A DNA stretch of 64,000 nt from Strongylocentrotus purpuratus (taxonomy: Eukaryota > Echinodermata > Echinoidea > Camarodonta > Strongylocentrotidae), in assembly GCF_000002235.5 (NCBI RefSeq), contig NW_022145599.1, positions 6,176,781 through 6,240,780 of the forward strand, given 5' to 3'. The notes under the pieces are model-generated. The model worked only from the letters and a program-made list of their open reading frames with translations, made no database searches and was not told the origin of the DNA. The translations under genes were made by a program, and so were the position numbers. Positions 12,023-24,819 of the stretch are shown one piece after another (position 1 is the stretch's first letter; the number at the start of each line of letters is the position of its first letter).

Positions 12023-13523
12023 CAGTGGCGGATCCAGGAATTTCTTACCGGGGGGGGGGGGGGGGGGCACAAAATCGCATGGGGTGTAATATGAAAAACG
12101 ATGGAGCGATGCGTCAGCGGCGAGAGAGCGGAGCGACCAAGCGAGGGTGGGTCTGGGAGGGGGTCAGAACCCCCTCCCTGAGTAGGAAGCAGTAGCGGCG
12201 AGGCGATTTTTTGGGTGCTATTTTGAACCCCCGTAAGTGATGTTTTCCTGGCATCTATATAGGCCTACTAACACAATGGAGACCATAACAAGCAGTGCAT
12301 GATAACGTCTTTTTAAATCAAGTAACAGTTTGAGGGGGGTTCGACCGAATGACGATGCGGAGCATCGTCCACGAGCCGCGAAGTCCGAGCCGCGTAGCGG
12401 CGAGGCGATTTTTTTTTTTTTTTTTTTTTTTTTTTTGGGGGGGGGGGGGGCTTTATAGAACCCCCGTAAGTGATATTTTCCTGGCATCTACTAACACAAT
12501 GGAGACCATAAACAGCAGTTCATGATACGTCTTTTTAAATCAAGTAACATTTTGAGAGGGGTTCGACCCTATGACGATGCGTAGCATCGTCCACGAGCCG
12601 CAAGGTCTGACCCGCGTAGCGGCGAGGCCTTTGTTGTTGGGGGGGGGGGTGCTATTTTGAACCCCCGTAAGGGATGTTTTCCTGGCATATATAGAGACCA
12701 TAAAAAGCAGTGCATGATAACGTCTTTTTAAATCACTTAAGTAACAGTTTAAGGTGGGTTCTATACCCAATGACGATGCGGATACTGTGTGGGTCTGGAC
12801 ACATGATGGCGTTTTTCTATTCACATCACATTTTCACTTGGCAGCCCAAAGGGGGGGGGGGGGGTTAAACCCCCTAACACCTTCCCCATCCCCCCACAGA
12901 TCCGCCACTGGGATCTTTTGCAAACTGGAAGCAATAAGCATTACATGTAGGCGATGGAAAAAAGTGCTTGCGAAACGGATAGAAACTTCGCAGGGATGAC
13001 AGAAAATAATATGACAATGAAACCAGCAACTGTGGCAGGATTAATGGCGGGGACAATCTGCATACTGAAAGAGCACTTAGAATAGGTATATCGGAAAATT
13101 AATTCAAGACTAAGTTAGAAGTTAGAAGTTATAAAGGAGATAAAATCTTTGGTATCAGTCATGTTCGACTTAAAATTGCATGCCACCCCTCCCCCCCCCC
13201 CGCCCCTTACCCGGTAAAAAAAAAACCTTCTTATAATATCATCCCCCTTTCTTTCTTTTCCCTTCTTATTATTCTCCTTTTCCCCCTTTTCTCTCCTCCG
13301 TCTTTCCGCCTAATTTCTTCTTTTTCCGCCTTTTCTCTCCTCTATCTTTCCCTTTCCCCTCCTTTTTCTCCTCTTTTCTTCTTCTTTCTCTCTTCCCTTT
13401 TTTTCTTTTCCCTCTCCTTTTTCTTTCCCCCTCCTTTTTCTCCTTTTCTTTTTTTTTTGGCCGGGGGGGGGGGGGGGGGGGCACGTGCCCCCTGTGCCCC
13501 CCCCCCCCCTGGATCCGTCACTG
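12023..13523. mobile_element. hAT-like composite insertion with ACAAT target duplication
   Basis: It begins CAGTGGCGGATCCAGG and ends with the matching inverted CCTGGATCCGTCACTG. ACAAT flanks both sides (12018-12022 and 13524-13528). Block 3 has the empty site with one ACAAT. A second inverted end, GATCCGCCACTG, finishes at 12910, so two related copies may be joined. Inside are three imperfect tandem units of about 200-235 bp (from about 12197, each containing AACCCCCGTAAG), long G runs and a pyrimidine-rich tract. No transposase is present. Confidence 0.65.
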
Positions 13524-14440
13524 ACAATGAGCTTATATTAAAACCGATGCTTGGCCCTTAGCCAATGACAGACAAGCCCACCCCTTTTTTACGTATTTCA
13601 CCTGACCTACTGGTAACTTTTGCATTTAACTTATATTTTATAACCTACAATATTTCAATAATTCAATGGTAGGTCACCTATGTTTATTGCTAATACACCT
13701 GGGCCCGTATTCAATAAACTTCTAAGACATTTTTCTTTAATCCAAGAAATTTCTAAGAATTTGTCTAGGTTAAGAAAGTTGCCTCAGCCGTACTCAAAAC
13801 ACGTAAAGCAGTTTGTCTTAGCTAAGACGACAGATAAGACTCTTAGGCCCGATGACGTCATGTCGGAAAGTTAAAGTGGTCGACTCGAGCGAATTTTGCA
13901 ACTCAATTTGCCTATGTAATTTGCGTGTTCAAATAAAAATCGCACCGCACAAAAATTATACACTAACATGTATGGGAGATAGAGCGTAAGGGAGGAACGA
14001 TGCTCACATTATTGTTTCGGGTTTGACCAACTGACACTAAAACATTCTAGTCCAGACCCCTTGAGGCTAGATCTAACATCCACTGTAGGCTTTTCTGTCA
14101 AACATCTTCGAAGAGCCCAACCGGGCTTTCTTATGTCGCAGCCCAGGGTCTGTGAGTATGAAGGGAGCGCCGTCGCTAGCCGGCCGACCAGCGCTAGCAT
14201 TGGATTTGGTGCTACCCTTTGTTTCACATCGTCTACTGCTATGCTAGCCTAAAATTAATCAAATGGCTAAATGTAACCTTTATCAAACAAATTTTGTCTT
14301 ACCTAATATTATGCCGATTGCACATTATTCCCTGTTTCCATGTTTTAGTGCCAAAGACTAATAAAGTAAGAGACGGTTACTTATACGACAGCCTTGTCAT
14401 AATTTAGTGTTAAGTAGATGCTACGCTAGTACTCGTTTAT

Positions 14441-14767
14441 GCTATGGTCACATTACCCAAAAGTTGCCTGCTCGGCGGCCGAGCGGCGAGTTTTTAACCA
14501 ATTCTGCCCGGCGGCTGCTCGGCCACCGAGCGGCGGCCGCCCAGGCATCGCTCGTTTTTAGGGCATCGCTCGGTCGCCGCTGAAGTTTTAGCGCGGAGTT
14601 AAAATTTGGGCGGCGCCTGCTCACTTTTCACTCGCCGCCCAAAATACGCTCGGTGCCTGGGCGGTCGCCGGCCGGCACCGACCTAATTGCTGGGCGATGC
14701 CTAAATTCCAGCAGCGACCGAGCAGGCTACTGATCGGTCGGTCGCTGCTCAGATTTGTGACCATAGC
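14441..14767. mobile_element. GC-rich foldback element, 327 bp
   Basis: GCTATGGTCACA at the left is inverted as TGTGACCATAGC at the right. The interior is unusually GC-rich, with many GCTCGG/CCGAGC and CGGCGG/CCGCCG pairs, and should fold strongly. It lies inside the element at 13701-16841. Confidence 0.5.
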
Positions 14768-15146
14768 TTTAGTTTACGTTAATTGTACAAACAAACGTAA
14801 ACAAGTACAGTGCCTATGGCGCTCCTGCGCGCTGCGCCGTGCCGTCGACGCTGTTATATCATCGAAATATACGTGAAGCTTACGTTGATATATAGGTCAA
14901 CTGATAACCTGCGCGCTCGCGCTGCGTTTGATCGAAACCCGAAGCGGTTGCTTGCAGCAGCACTGAGCTGCCGGTGCCAAAGCCCTATTTAAGCATCCTC
15001 GTAGTATATGCTTAAATATAGGGTAGATTTCTTACTTATCTTAGATATCTTGATTGTATTAGAATACGACATGCTATTTAAGCCCTTTTTCTTAGATAAA
15101 ATCTAAGAATTCTTCTTAATCTTAAGGCAAATTTCTTAGTCCCCAG

Positions 15147-16731
15147 CAGTGGCGGATCCAGGGGGGCCCGGGCCCCCCCCCCCCCCCTGGGAAAAAAAAG
15201 GGAAAAAAAAGGAGGGAAAAAAAAGAGGAGGAAAAAGAAGGAAAAAAGAAAGAGAGAGAGAAGGAAAAAAAGGGAAAGAGGAGAGAAAGGGAAAGAAAGA
15301 AGAGGAAGAAGAAAAGAAAAGGGGGGAAGAAGTGATCGGGGGGGGGGGGGGGAAGCCTCGCCTCCTCCCTCCCCCAATCAAAAAAATAAAAGAGAAGGAA
15401 GAAAATAGAAAGAAGGGGGTATCAGTTGCAATTTTTTCGCCAACAATTTGTGGATCGGGATGGGGGCCGAAATGACCTTGCCTCCCCCCCCCCCCCCCCC
15501 CATCAAACCTTAAAGAGAGAAGGAAGGGAAGGGAAAGGGAAAGAGGAGAGAAAGGGAAAGAAAAAAGAGAAATAAGAAAGGTAGGGAGATCAGTTCAGTT
15601 GCGATTTTTCCGCCATCAAAGTGTAGATGGGGGGGGGGGCGGGGCACTGGCATATTGATCAGGGAGGGGGCTCGGGGGAAATAAAATTTTAACGTGGTTA
15701 ATTTCTAATTCCATAACGGTGGTGTACACATAATGCTGGAATGACATAATTTCCGAGATTTTTCCTCATTCTTTAGTAAATTATACTTTTTTATGCGTCT
15801 GTAAATTAACAGCCAGGCAAGAAATATGCTTCTTGAGATATGCCTACATGTCAGGGCCCGCGGAACGAAGGGGATCGGTAGCCTCCAGCCCCCCCCCCCC
15901 CCCCTCATTTTTTTTGGAAAAGCATTTTAAAGAGAAAGAGAAAGAAAGAATAGTTAACTACCAGTGTCACAACAAATTAAGGTATCAAAAATTGCTCATC
16001 TGACCGTTATTAAACGCCTAAAACCCCTGAGCTTCAGGGGGCTCTGCCCCCGGTACCAAACCAAGGGCCCTTGGGCAGGCCCCTTGATACTCATCTGACC
16101 GCAATTTAGTGCCTAAAACCCTTGATCTTCTGGGGGCTACGCCCACTGGACCTCACGCCAATCAGTGTTCTGCTAGTGTCACAAATAAAGTATAAAAATA
16201 TGTTCATCTGACCGTAATCAAATGCCTAAAAACTGAAATCAGACGAGGATTAAGAGTAAAAAACGGTACAACGAATCGTCTTCTTTCTCTAATGATTTAA
16301 TGAAACGTAAAAGCTTCCGCGCTTCGCGCGGGAGGGGGAAAACTGCATTCAGACGAGCAGGCGCGTACGCAGGAGGGGGGGGGGGGGGGAGGGGTTGGGG
16401 GTTGAACCCCCCATTCGGTTTTTTTTTATGCGTATATCTTGGAGCAAAACCCCCCCCCCCCTTTGTGATGTTTTTTTGTTTTTTTTATTAGAAAAAAGTT
16501 ATGCCAATGGCTGACCTAAAAAAGGTGACCTCACCCCCCCCCCCCCCCAACGGAACAAAATGTCGAATTTCAAATATCGAGACCAAAAAACACAAAAATA
16601 TGTCCTCTTAACCCCCCCCCCCCCCCCCCCCCCACGCTTATTCAGCGGCTGGCTGAAGTCGTTGCGATTTTTTTTGGAACCAATAAAAAAAGTGGGCCCC
16701 CCCCCCCAAAGAAATCCTGGATCCGCGCCTG
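15147..16731. mobile_element. hAT-like non-autonomous insertion, nested
   Basis: It starts CAGTGGCGGATCCAGG and ends CCTGGATCCGCGCCTG. GTCCCCA occurs on both sides (15139-15145 and 16732-16738), off by one base from the left end. The interior is dominated by G, C and purine-rich runs. It interrupts the element at 13701-16841, so it is younger. Confidence 0.5.
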
Positions 16732-17916
16732 GTCCCCAATGCTGTTATAGAATACCACTTTTGGCTAAGATTTTTTCTTAGCCAAAATTTAAGAAAAAGT
16801 ACTTAGATTTCATGCTTAAGAAGTTTATTGAATACGGGCCCTGGCAAGCAGTCGAACAGATCTATAATTGTCAAAACTGACCAATCAATTATATAAGTTC
16901 ATAAAAAAAAAAAATTTAAAAAATTTAAAAAAAATTATATAAGTTCATAAGTTACTTTTCCGATCTGGCCTATATGGAAATGAAGATTTTGGAAAAAAGG
17001 TCTTTTTTGTCAATTTAACGAAAATCTGACAAGATCGTTTGTCTTGTTAAAATTCGTAACATAAAAAATATCATAAAACTTAAATGTAAAATACTTCGAA
17101 TTTAAAAGTATATAACGATTCTGATTCGTATCAGTGATACGAAATTTCGAATCATAACTTCTAAATCATTGATGATAGAAAGTGTTTTGTTTCGTGTTTT
17201 TATCCTACAGGACTTTTAAACATTTTAACCAAAATACTCTGTAGATAAACTTTGTATATTATCACAAAATATATGCACTCTTCTATAGAAGTGGAAATGA
17301 TCATAAACATTCAAATTCAAATTCAAAATCTTTTGACTATAATAATCAACGGCAAAATAGGTTCATTCTAAATTTTTGATATTATTTTCAGTATCAAAGG
17401 ATAACACAAATATAAATCACAGTGGAACAAAGACATTTTAGTGCAAATGTCAAAACAAAATTACAATAAACAGAAACAGCAAAGATTAACGAACAACCAC
17501 ATGCCTCTTCTCAAATATAATACAGAGATGAAAATAAATTACATATCTCGTAATACTTTTTACAATTTATTTTTCAGCAATGAAAAGAAAAAGAAAATAT
17601 AAGTATGTATTTATGTATTCTAATTAGAATTTGAATTCAATTTTGTTGCATAAAATCCAAACGTGTAGCGTCATTCTCGATATATTTGTTAACAAAAGAC
17701 AATGAAATTCTAGGGTATAGTATATAATTACAGTTAACAAAAATGATTGAATACGAATGTCCAATTACATTAAACAGAAATGGCCCCCGAAATTAAGTAC
17801 AACCACATGCCTCTTCAGGAACATATGCTGTGGCGCATGAAGCTGGAATAATTATATCCAACCACTATTTCATTTGAGGAGTGTAGTTGAGGAACGCATA
17901 GTATCAACAAGCTAGG

Positions 17917-17963
17917 CCAATGATTGGTAGTGTGGTTGCTAAGCCCCGCCTCCCCATACGTCA
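17917..17963 (+). promoter_or_regulatory. promoter block of gene 2
   Basis: This is the same arrangement as upstream of gene 1: CCAATGATTGG at 17917-17927, a GC box CCCCGCCTCC at 17944-17953 and TACGTCA at 17957-17963. The conserved ATG is at 18063. Confidence 0.5.
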
Positions 17964-18062
17964 TATTGGTTTGACACTCTGAACAGCAGAGAGTAATCCA
18001 ATCTGATCAGGATATATAGAAAGTCATTGTGGTGTAATCAAGCATTCGTATGGATGACAATC

Positions 18063-19873
18063 ATGAATACCGCAGACAACATTCGATCTTTAGACAGTGA
18101 GTTTACGACCGCAAACGGAATGACTTCCCATATTTTGGAATATCCATCACTAACACTCCCTTCGGCTGAGGATGATGTCTTGCCCCTACCTTCTAGGTTG
18201 GCTCTGTTTTTCCTGGGTCACTGGTTTTCTAAAAGGGAGAAGAATGACGCGAAAAGTCTGACGAAGCCTTATAAAGAAAAAACCTACGGCACCGTGAACA
18301 AATCGGAAACTGATGAAGAGAAATGCGTAGGAGATCGATGGTCATCGATGGATGACGAAACGTCGCTAATGATCACATACGATGGGAATATGGACATCAG
18401 AAAAGACCATAATTCAATTCGCAAGCGACTAACAGGTCAGTACAAAAATGGTTTAGTTTAGTATGTATAATTAATATAACATTAGTCAACGTATAGATGT
18501 TCAAAAGGCAAATATAGATCATTCTACTTCTGCCATTGTGTACGTTGCGTAATTGTAAAATGCCAAAAGCAGAAACGTTTTGCTTATCGTATAACCAAAA
18601 TAAATGATATTAAAAGCTTAGTGATATTAAGTATGAAACTTTTATTGTATGCTAAATAAATATGTATTTTCTAGGGGGCTAAATGTCTTCATGTTGGTAT
18701 TACCCTTTTCTGCAAATCCTGACATGGATGTCATATAGCATATGGGTGTCATATAGCATATTTCATATAACGATCTCATTTTTGTTTTTAAACTATTTTT
18801 CTTCTTTAGGATGCTGTTGTTTAGACGTGCTCGGGATCGTATACCTCTTCCTTTCTTGTGGCATGATGATTTTCGACCTGGAGGCGTATGTGCGATCTTA
18901 CTGGGGCGTCAAGGAGTACGCTCTCCATTTCGTCACGTATACCACCTTCATCGTCCAGCTCATGGTCGTACCTTTCTGGTGTCTCTATACGCGTATGAAA
19001 AACATCATGACCTGCAGTCGGATCCAACGGAGAGTTTCGACTATGTCTAGAGCTTTCATTGCACGTCGCATCAACGTCATACGTAGAGGGCGCTCCGAAG
19101 CGAAGATTCTGTCATGGTTTCCTTTCTTGTGCATCCTAGCGTTGCCCACGATGACGGGATGCTTTCGAATCTTGTACGACTACTTCTTTCGAGTCTGTAA
19201 GAGCGAAAGCATCCATGGTGAAGTAGGTCACTGGAATTCACTTCTTGGGTCGGTCATCTACGGATGCTTTTGTTATATCATATACCTGGAGCGCAGATCA
19301 TTCGAAATCGAAGCACACCAGATATTTCGCTACGCCATAGAGCAGGCGCCGTACCAGAATGTCGACGCAGTGCTCAGTCGGATCCGTCACTTCAGCATAC
19401 AGTATAAGATACTCCGGCGGCAAATCAGGGCGTGGATGGCGTTCACCATTGTGGTTTCAACATGGGGACTGACTTCTCACATCACATGGAATTACTTGGT
19501 GTTCAGCCAGAAGGATCTCCCCCCTGACGTTCTCCGAACCATTTACTTTCTCAATGCCCTGGTCACCACACAGAAGATCACCTTCATCGCTGTGCCTTAC
19601 TTTGCCCTAGGTGGCCTCAACATGGATCATATCTGGAGGTACTTAAAGGAAGACATCACACATTGCAGGGAACACAAGTACAAGAAGTACTGGAAGGCTG
19701 TCATTATTTACGTCAAAGATATAAATAAGATGTTTTCAGGTATTCTGACACCTTCTATCATATCCACTGGTCTCGGCATCTATCTTGGATTGAACCTTAC
19801 AAATAGTCAAGATATAGGCTTCTGGATCGGTCCAGCTACAGTCGGCTGTAATCTGACAAACCACACTGGTTAG
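18063..19873 (+). CDS. seven-pass membrane protein, paralogue 2 (two exons)
   Basis: Exon 1 is 18063-18435 and exon 2 is 18810-19873, with donor ACAG|GTCAGT and acceptor TTTAG|GATGCT in phase 1. The product is 478 residues. Hydrophobic segments lie at about 128-147, 161-183, 222-249, 267-284, 332-356, 367-392 and 437-454. The loop at 184-221 has many Arg/Lys residues (RRINVIRRGR), as expected on the inner side. The C-terminal tail has sequons NLT and NHT. Most residues match paralogues 1 and 3 by eye, and no break is seen, so the gene looks functional. Its candidate polyadenylation signal reads AACAAA instead of AATAAA. A gustatory-receptor-like or other 7TM ion-channel-type protein is an inference from topology only. 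Confidence 0.8.
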
Positions 19874-19974
19874 TAGACCGCTGAAAATGTGTCCAACCTT
19901 TTGAAATCAACACGTTATCACTCAAGAAAATTTGAATAATATAAACTATGGAGAGAGGGAAAACAAAGGAAATA

Positions 19975-20195
19975 TCCCTCACACAAAATTCTTGTTCATG
20001 GATTCATCAAGAACACATAACGTGATCAAACATATTTGTACTAGAAGAGCAACCTGATACTAATTTGTGACGTAAGAGTAAGGTATTCTTACTATCTTCC
20101 AGGCAAATACAAGTAGTATTGTAGTTATGATAGTTATCTCGATTATAACTGGTCTGTTAGGGCTACGAAGTCAGTGCACAGCTCTTCGTGAAATT
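19975..20195 (+). repeat. single copy of the 293-bp downstream repeat
   Basis: This matches the unit tandemly duplicated after gene 1 and the copy after gene 3 (about 29215-29425). It marks the downstream limit of similarity to block 1. Confidence 0.6.
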
Positions 20196-20199
20196 ATTG

Positions 20200-21535
20200 T
20201 CCCTTGGTATTTGGTGTGTGCGTGTGCGTGTGTGTATGTGTGTACTTACTTGAGTTTGTATTTGTATGTGTTGTATACGCTTTATCTCATTTCTCGTTAT
20301 TGTCCCTAATTGGGTACACAAAGAAGTTGCAAAAATTTCATTTGAATTTATATGGAGGGGGATAGATCGAATTAAACGGGCAATAATGTATCAGGATTAT
20401 GAGTTTGGAGGATTAAGAATTATTCATTTTGAAATGTCTGCTAAAATACAGCACATAATGTGTATAAAACGTCTTTTATGTGGAGAGAAAAATTTGGGAT
20501 GGAAAAAGTTTGTGGGTGGTAGATTTAAAAAAAAATGTGATTATGATATAAAACAAAGATTAAGTTCGTTTTTAGATATCTATATTTATGGAAATGTTGC
20601 AAGCATGGCACGAGACAAATGATCTAAAATATTTGGATGGTCATATATGAATCCAATTATTTTTAATAATCGGAATATATGTATAAATAAAAGAACTATA
20701 TTTGATAGATACTTGTTTAAAAAAGGGATTGTTCAATTGAATCACTTTATTGAGAAAGCTCATGTCAAGTCTTTTCAATATATTATGAACCTCGGTATGA
20801 AAGGTGATAATTTGCTTATGATTATTGATATTTATGATGCGATACCCAGGTTATGAAAGGATGATTCACGGTCAATACAATTCCTCGATTTTGATGGTAC
20901 AAGCTATAATATTTATTTTCATATTTTAGGTTAAAAATACAATTTTTGGATGTGGGTTTAAGAACAACTTTTGGTTATTTTATAAAAGTACTAAAGCAAA
21001 TGATGATTGGCAGGTAAGGGATTTGCCAAATAATTATGATTTTGTAGATCATTAAAACAAATATTTGTTAGACAAAGAATTACTATACTCATTAGAAAAC
21101 AACGAGAGTTTGAATTTAGATTATTGCATAGAGCCGTATAAACTGATGATCATCTTCATAGTTTTGGTTTTGTCGGTGATAATTTATGTTTGTTTTATAA
21201 ACAGGAAATAGAAAGATAGAAACATTTATTTTTATCCTGCGGGAGCATTCAAAGGCTATGGCAGGCTTAAGCACAAGTTTTTGAGTTAGATGAAATTAAA
21301 GATTTAGAATGGCGAGATATATTTTTGGGGTTGGCAGGTAGTTCATATAGAATACAAATCTGTAATACTATAATTTTCATGGTGAAGTATGTTATATTTA
21401 TGTCAAGATCGGGGAGGGGGTGGGGTAATTATACCAACTTTAGAAAACATTATTTATTATAGGGATGAGGAAAAGAAAATAGCCATTGGAATGGGAAAGC
21501 TCGAATTACATGTTTTTAAGTGGGAGCAGCTTAGT
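20200..21535 (+). mobile_element. degenerate LINE (L1/Tx1-like) ORF2 C-terminal remnant
   Basis: Translated pieces resemble the post-polymerase C-terminal region of L1/Tx1-clade ORF2. FEFIWRGIDRIKRA followed by EFGGLRIIHFEMSAKIQH (about 20340-20450) matches the typical FIW...GGL pattern, and the Cys-containing LFLSCGSIQRLWQ lies near 21230. The reading frame is interrupted by a stop after 20620 and by several later stops and shifts, so it is inactive and truncated at the 5' end. An inverted copy with the same order is at 27780-29010, so insertion predates the palindrome. Confidence 0.65.
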
Positions 21536-22790
21536 GTTAACTAAGTTTTGTTTTCCTCTCCACCGTGAACTTGTTAATGAGTAACTCTATTTGGCAGTCT
21601 GGTTAACTTAGGTATTTAGTATATTTTTCTTAAATTGAGAATGTTAGCAGACATCCACTGAGTGAGTATCATGTGTATGATTGAGTGTGTGTGGGGTGGT
21701 GATGTGAGGAAGGAGCAGGCATTGTACCGGTAAAATAACCTCCAGATGTGTTCACGTTTTTTGTTTATACAAGTGAATAACATTTACAATTGACATATAA
21801 GTTATGTTTGAGTACTTATAAGTTTACTTTGTTGCTAAGTTATATATACTGCAAATCCTTTTTTGTTTAATATGTTTATGTATAAGCAATTAATATTGGA
21901 AAACGTTTATTTTATCTTATTCAATTGTATGTTTTTGTTTGTATTACACATTTGGAGGAGTACAAATACAAAATACAACAAATATGTGCGTGCGTGTGTG
22001 GATGTGTGTGTGTGCGCTAGCGAGTTGTTCTTTTTCCCTGGGGCCTTCAATTTACCAGCCTTTGGCTTCCATGTTAGCCTCAGCATTCCCAGAAGTTTTT
22101 TTCAAATTGTTTTCTTGTCTTGTTTTGTACAGTTGTAATGTAATATTTAATTAAACAAATTGAAACTTGCCATTTCTCGAAAAATATGGACAGATTTACG
22201 TAATTGTTAGCTCGATATGATCCCAGTCGTGTATTTGTATGATTATCAACCATGCCCTGCACATGTCCCTATGTCATAATGTTTTAGTTTACGTTTCGAA
22301 ATGAAAAGATAAAATCTTAAATAAATGTAAGAAAAAAAAAGAAAAAAAACGAAAATTTTATATCTGATAGATTAAATAATACTGATGTAATAATTTGAAC
22401 GTTAAGAAAATGCTCCATGTTTCTCAAGGACACTTTGAATTTATTATGAAATGTATATGCTGTTTTTTAAATTGTTTCGTGTCAATGTTATCGTAGGTAC
22501 GCACAGTATTTAATTTCCATTACAGTGGTTATAGTTCCTGGTTGAGTCGACCGACACGGAGTGTTTTCCTTGTATACATGTGGTTTAATAATGGCAGTCA
22601 TCATCATTCAATAGTATTGGTACTTGATTTTCATTGTTGTTCATGAAGTTGCAATAATTTTTTTTGTGTTCATGAAATGATTGTGACAATATGATTTATT
22701 CTTGATAGGTATAGTTATATCTTCTCAGAACCTTACAGATCAATCTTGATTACCTTGAGGATGTTATCGCCCTGACGTATAAGCTCGATG
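21536..22790 (+). other. non-coding inner part of left palindrome arm
   Basis: This is probably the untranslated tail of the LINE remnant plus flanking DNA, and it is matched inverted at about 26450-27780. GT-rich simple sequence lies at 21980-22020. The open frames at 21863-22154 overlap in two frames and are not supported. Confidence 0.4.
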
Positions 22791-23513
22791 TCAATCGATG
22801 AGCAGTCCTCGGCAGCATTATAATTTATCTTTACCTGTTTGCATGTAATTGTATTTTTTTTATTTATAAAAAAAAGGATGATTGTATTTCTTTCTTTTGC
22901 TATTCATATGATGGCCAACAGGCATTATAAAACAAAGTTCAAAGAGTGCATTTTTTCTTCATTCAAGGGGAATTCCAAATAAAAGCTTTGCTTTCTTCTA
23001 CACCTCTATTTCACCTCCTATTTTTTAAATATTTTTTTTACTACCTGTACTTAAGTGTCTCGTATAAATTGGGTTGTTGTGTTGTTGTTTTTTGCTTATC
23101 ATTACACGTTGTTTCCTAACTTTGAAGATTTAGGTTGTTACATTTCACATTATGTTCCTTCATCTTTTGTGGATGTAATTAAGTGTTGTTTATGAAGTGA
23201 TGTAAAAATATAAAATAAGCTAAAGTAACCTGAAACTGAAACGTACTGACTCTTCAATCTTTCAAATTTGCTTTTTAGAAACAATGATAAAGCGGAACTT
23301 GTAAGTGATTTGTTTGTTTATAGATAGTACTTAGATCTGAGACGCTGATGAGGAAGTATATTGCCTTACAATAAAATCAATAATTTATATACCTTCAAGG
23401 GTTTCCTCATAAAAATGCAGTTGTTCTATTTATGTATTTTTCAAGTACTATAGCGAGGAAACGTCGAGGTTAGGTTAATCAACTTAAAGTTGTTACACGT
23501 AAACATCACTATA

Positions 23514-23756
23514 GAGTTTAATTCCAAAAGGAGCTTAATCCATGTTTGTCACTTCGGAGAAAAAAGACATTGTTTACCAGATTTTGTACAGGCGTCTATG
23601 GAAAAGTGATAATAGTAGGTGCATTTTTTTCATAATTGCTCCAAAAATGTAGGTAAATAATTTTTGTGAAAGACGGGTACTTAAGTGAACAATGTTCTGA
23701 TATCAATAACTCAATTTTCATAAAAAGTGGATTTAGCTCCTTTTGGAATCAAGCTC
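23514..23756. mobile_element. 243-bp MITE
   Basis: GAGTTTAATTCCAAAAGGAG at the left matches the reverse complement of the right end (about 28 bp with few mismatches, ending GGAATCAAGCTC). It is non-coding and has no clear target duplication. Confidence 0.55.
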
Positions 23757-24819
23757 GTCTAGAATGGACAAAGAAACAACTTATAGTGAGATAAGAAAAA
23801 TAAAAACTATATGTAACGTATGTTATAGATACAATTTTCTTTACAACTTAGGTTTCATCTGGTGCATGATGGGACTCATAGGCTAAATGCTGAAGCCTGA
23901 GATCTATGTAAACATATCTTCCGACTGTTCATATCAAAAGGTAAACAATGGAAAACATTGCATCTCTCTGATAGGACTTAAAATGAAGGTCCTTTGTGTA
24001 CAAGAACCACAGCGTTTATATCGAGAACCCAAATATCTGTAATGATGAAAGGACATAGATTTATTATTATATTTTCATTACTTCTTGGCCGAAAAATAAA
24101 CTGTACATTGTACTGCAGCCAATCAGACCGTTCTATATTTTTCGTGAAATCTAGTCCAAGTGGAGTGCAAAACGACCCTCATCGCTTCCAGAAGAAAATC
24201 AAAGAACATAGTATGTATCCTATAATACATTTTCTGTAGAATGGAGTGACATGTTTGGCAAATCATGGGGGAAATCACCCCTTAACCCGTTTCCCTGCGC
24301 AGCCCATTGTCTATCCCTCTCCACAAACAAACTTGCTAAATATCCATCGCTTCTAATATACTTTGTCTCACAATTTAGCAGCGGAAATGTTTCGATGTAT
24401 TTCTTTTTTCCATGATACGATTTGACAGGAATATGCAACCTGGGAGCTAATTTGTTTTTGTTCATATTTGCATTTCACCAGTCTATAGACGACTCAGAAT
24501 AAATGAAATCCTTCTCTCCTCCCCCCCCCCCTCTATCTCTCTCTCACTCTCCATCTCTTTCCTTCTTTGTATCGGTACTTGTATATCTCATTCCTCGCCT
24601 TCAACTTCCGTATCTGCAATTTACGCTGTTTCATTTTCTTTTCCAGCTGAGTTTCCTATTAAATTGACAAATTCCCCCACCCAAAGAGGATACCACTTAG
24701 ATTATGAAACACGAAACCAACAAATCATTATTAATAGATCGCTTATTCCCAGACTAGTTGTTAAAGTAGTTGTTATTATTATCCGCTAAACCAATAGGAT
24801 CTTTCAAGTGCAAAAATAC

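Larger units (their letters stand above)
13701..16841. mobile_element. inverted-repeat element with GGGCCCGTATTC ends, itself interrupted
   Basis: The left end GGGCCCGTATTCAATAAACT is repeated inverted at the right end (about 16822-16841). Block 3 keeps the uninterrupted site near 32690. Its core is about 1.55 kb once the nested insertion at 15147-16731 is removed, and it also holds the GC-rich element at 14441-14767. Short open frames inside, such as 14009-14227 (-), show no transposase motifs. The target duplication may be only CCT; superfamily unassigned. Confidence 0.6.
9670..22790 (+). repeat. segmental duplication block 2, left arm of large palindrome
   Basis: This region matches block 3 (26450-34860) in inverted orientation from the GGCCTCTTCTC/GATCTCTAGAGG stretch at the outer edge to the GATCAATCTTGAT stretch near 22740 at the inner edge. 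It includes gene 2, its promoter and a LINE remnant. It is about 4.7 kb longer than block 3, mainly through insertions at 12023-13523 and 13701-16841. Confidence 0.8.

Noticed and set aside
13269-13527. Lys/Glu/Pro-rich frames near 13.3 kb and 15.1-15.5 kb
   Set aside because: They are translations of purine/pyrimidine tracts and G/C runs inside non-autonomous elements.
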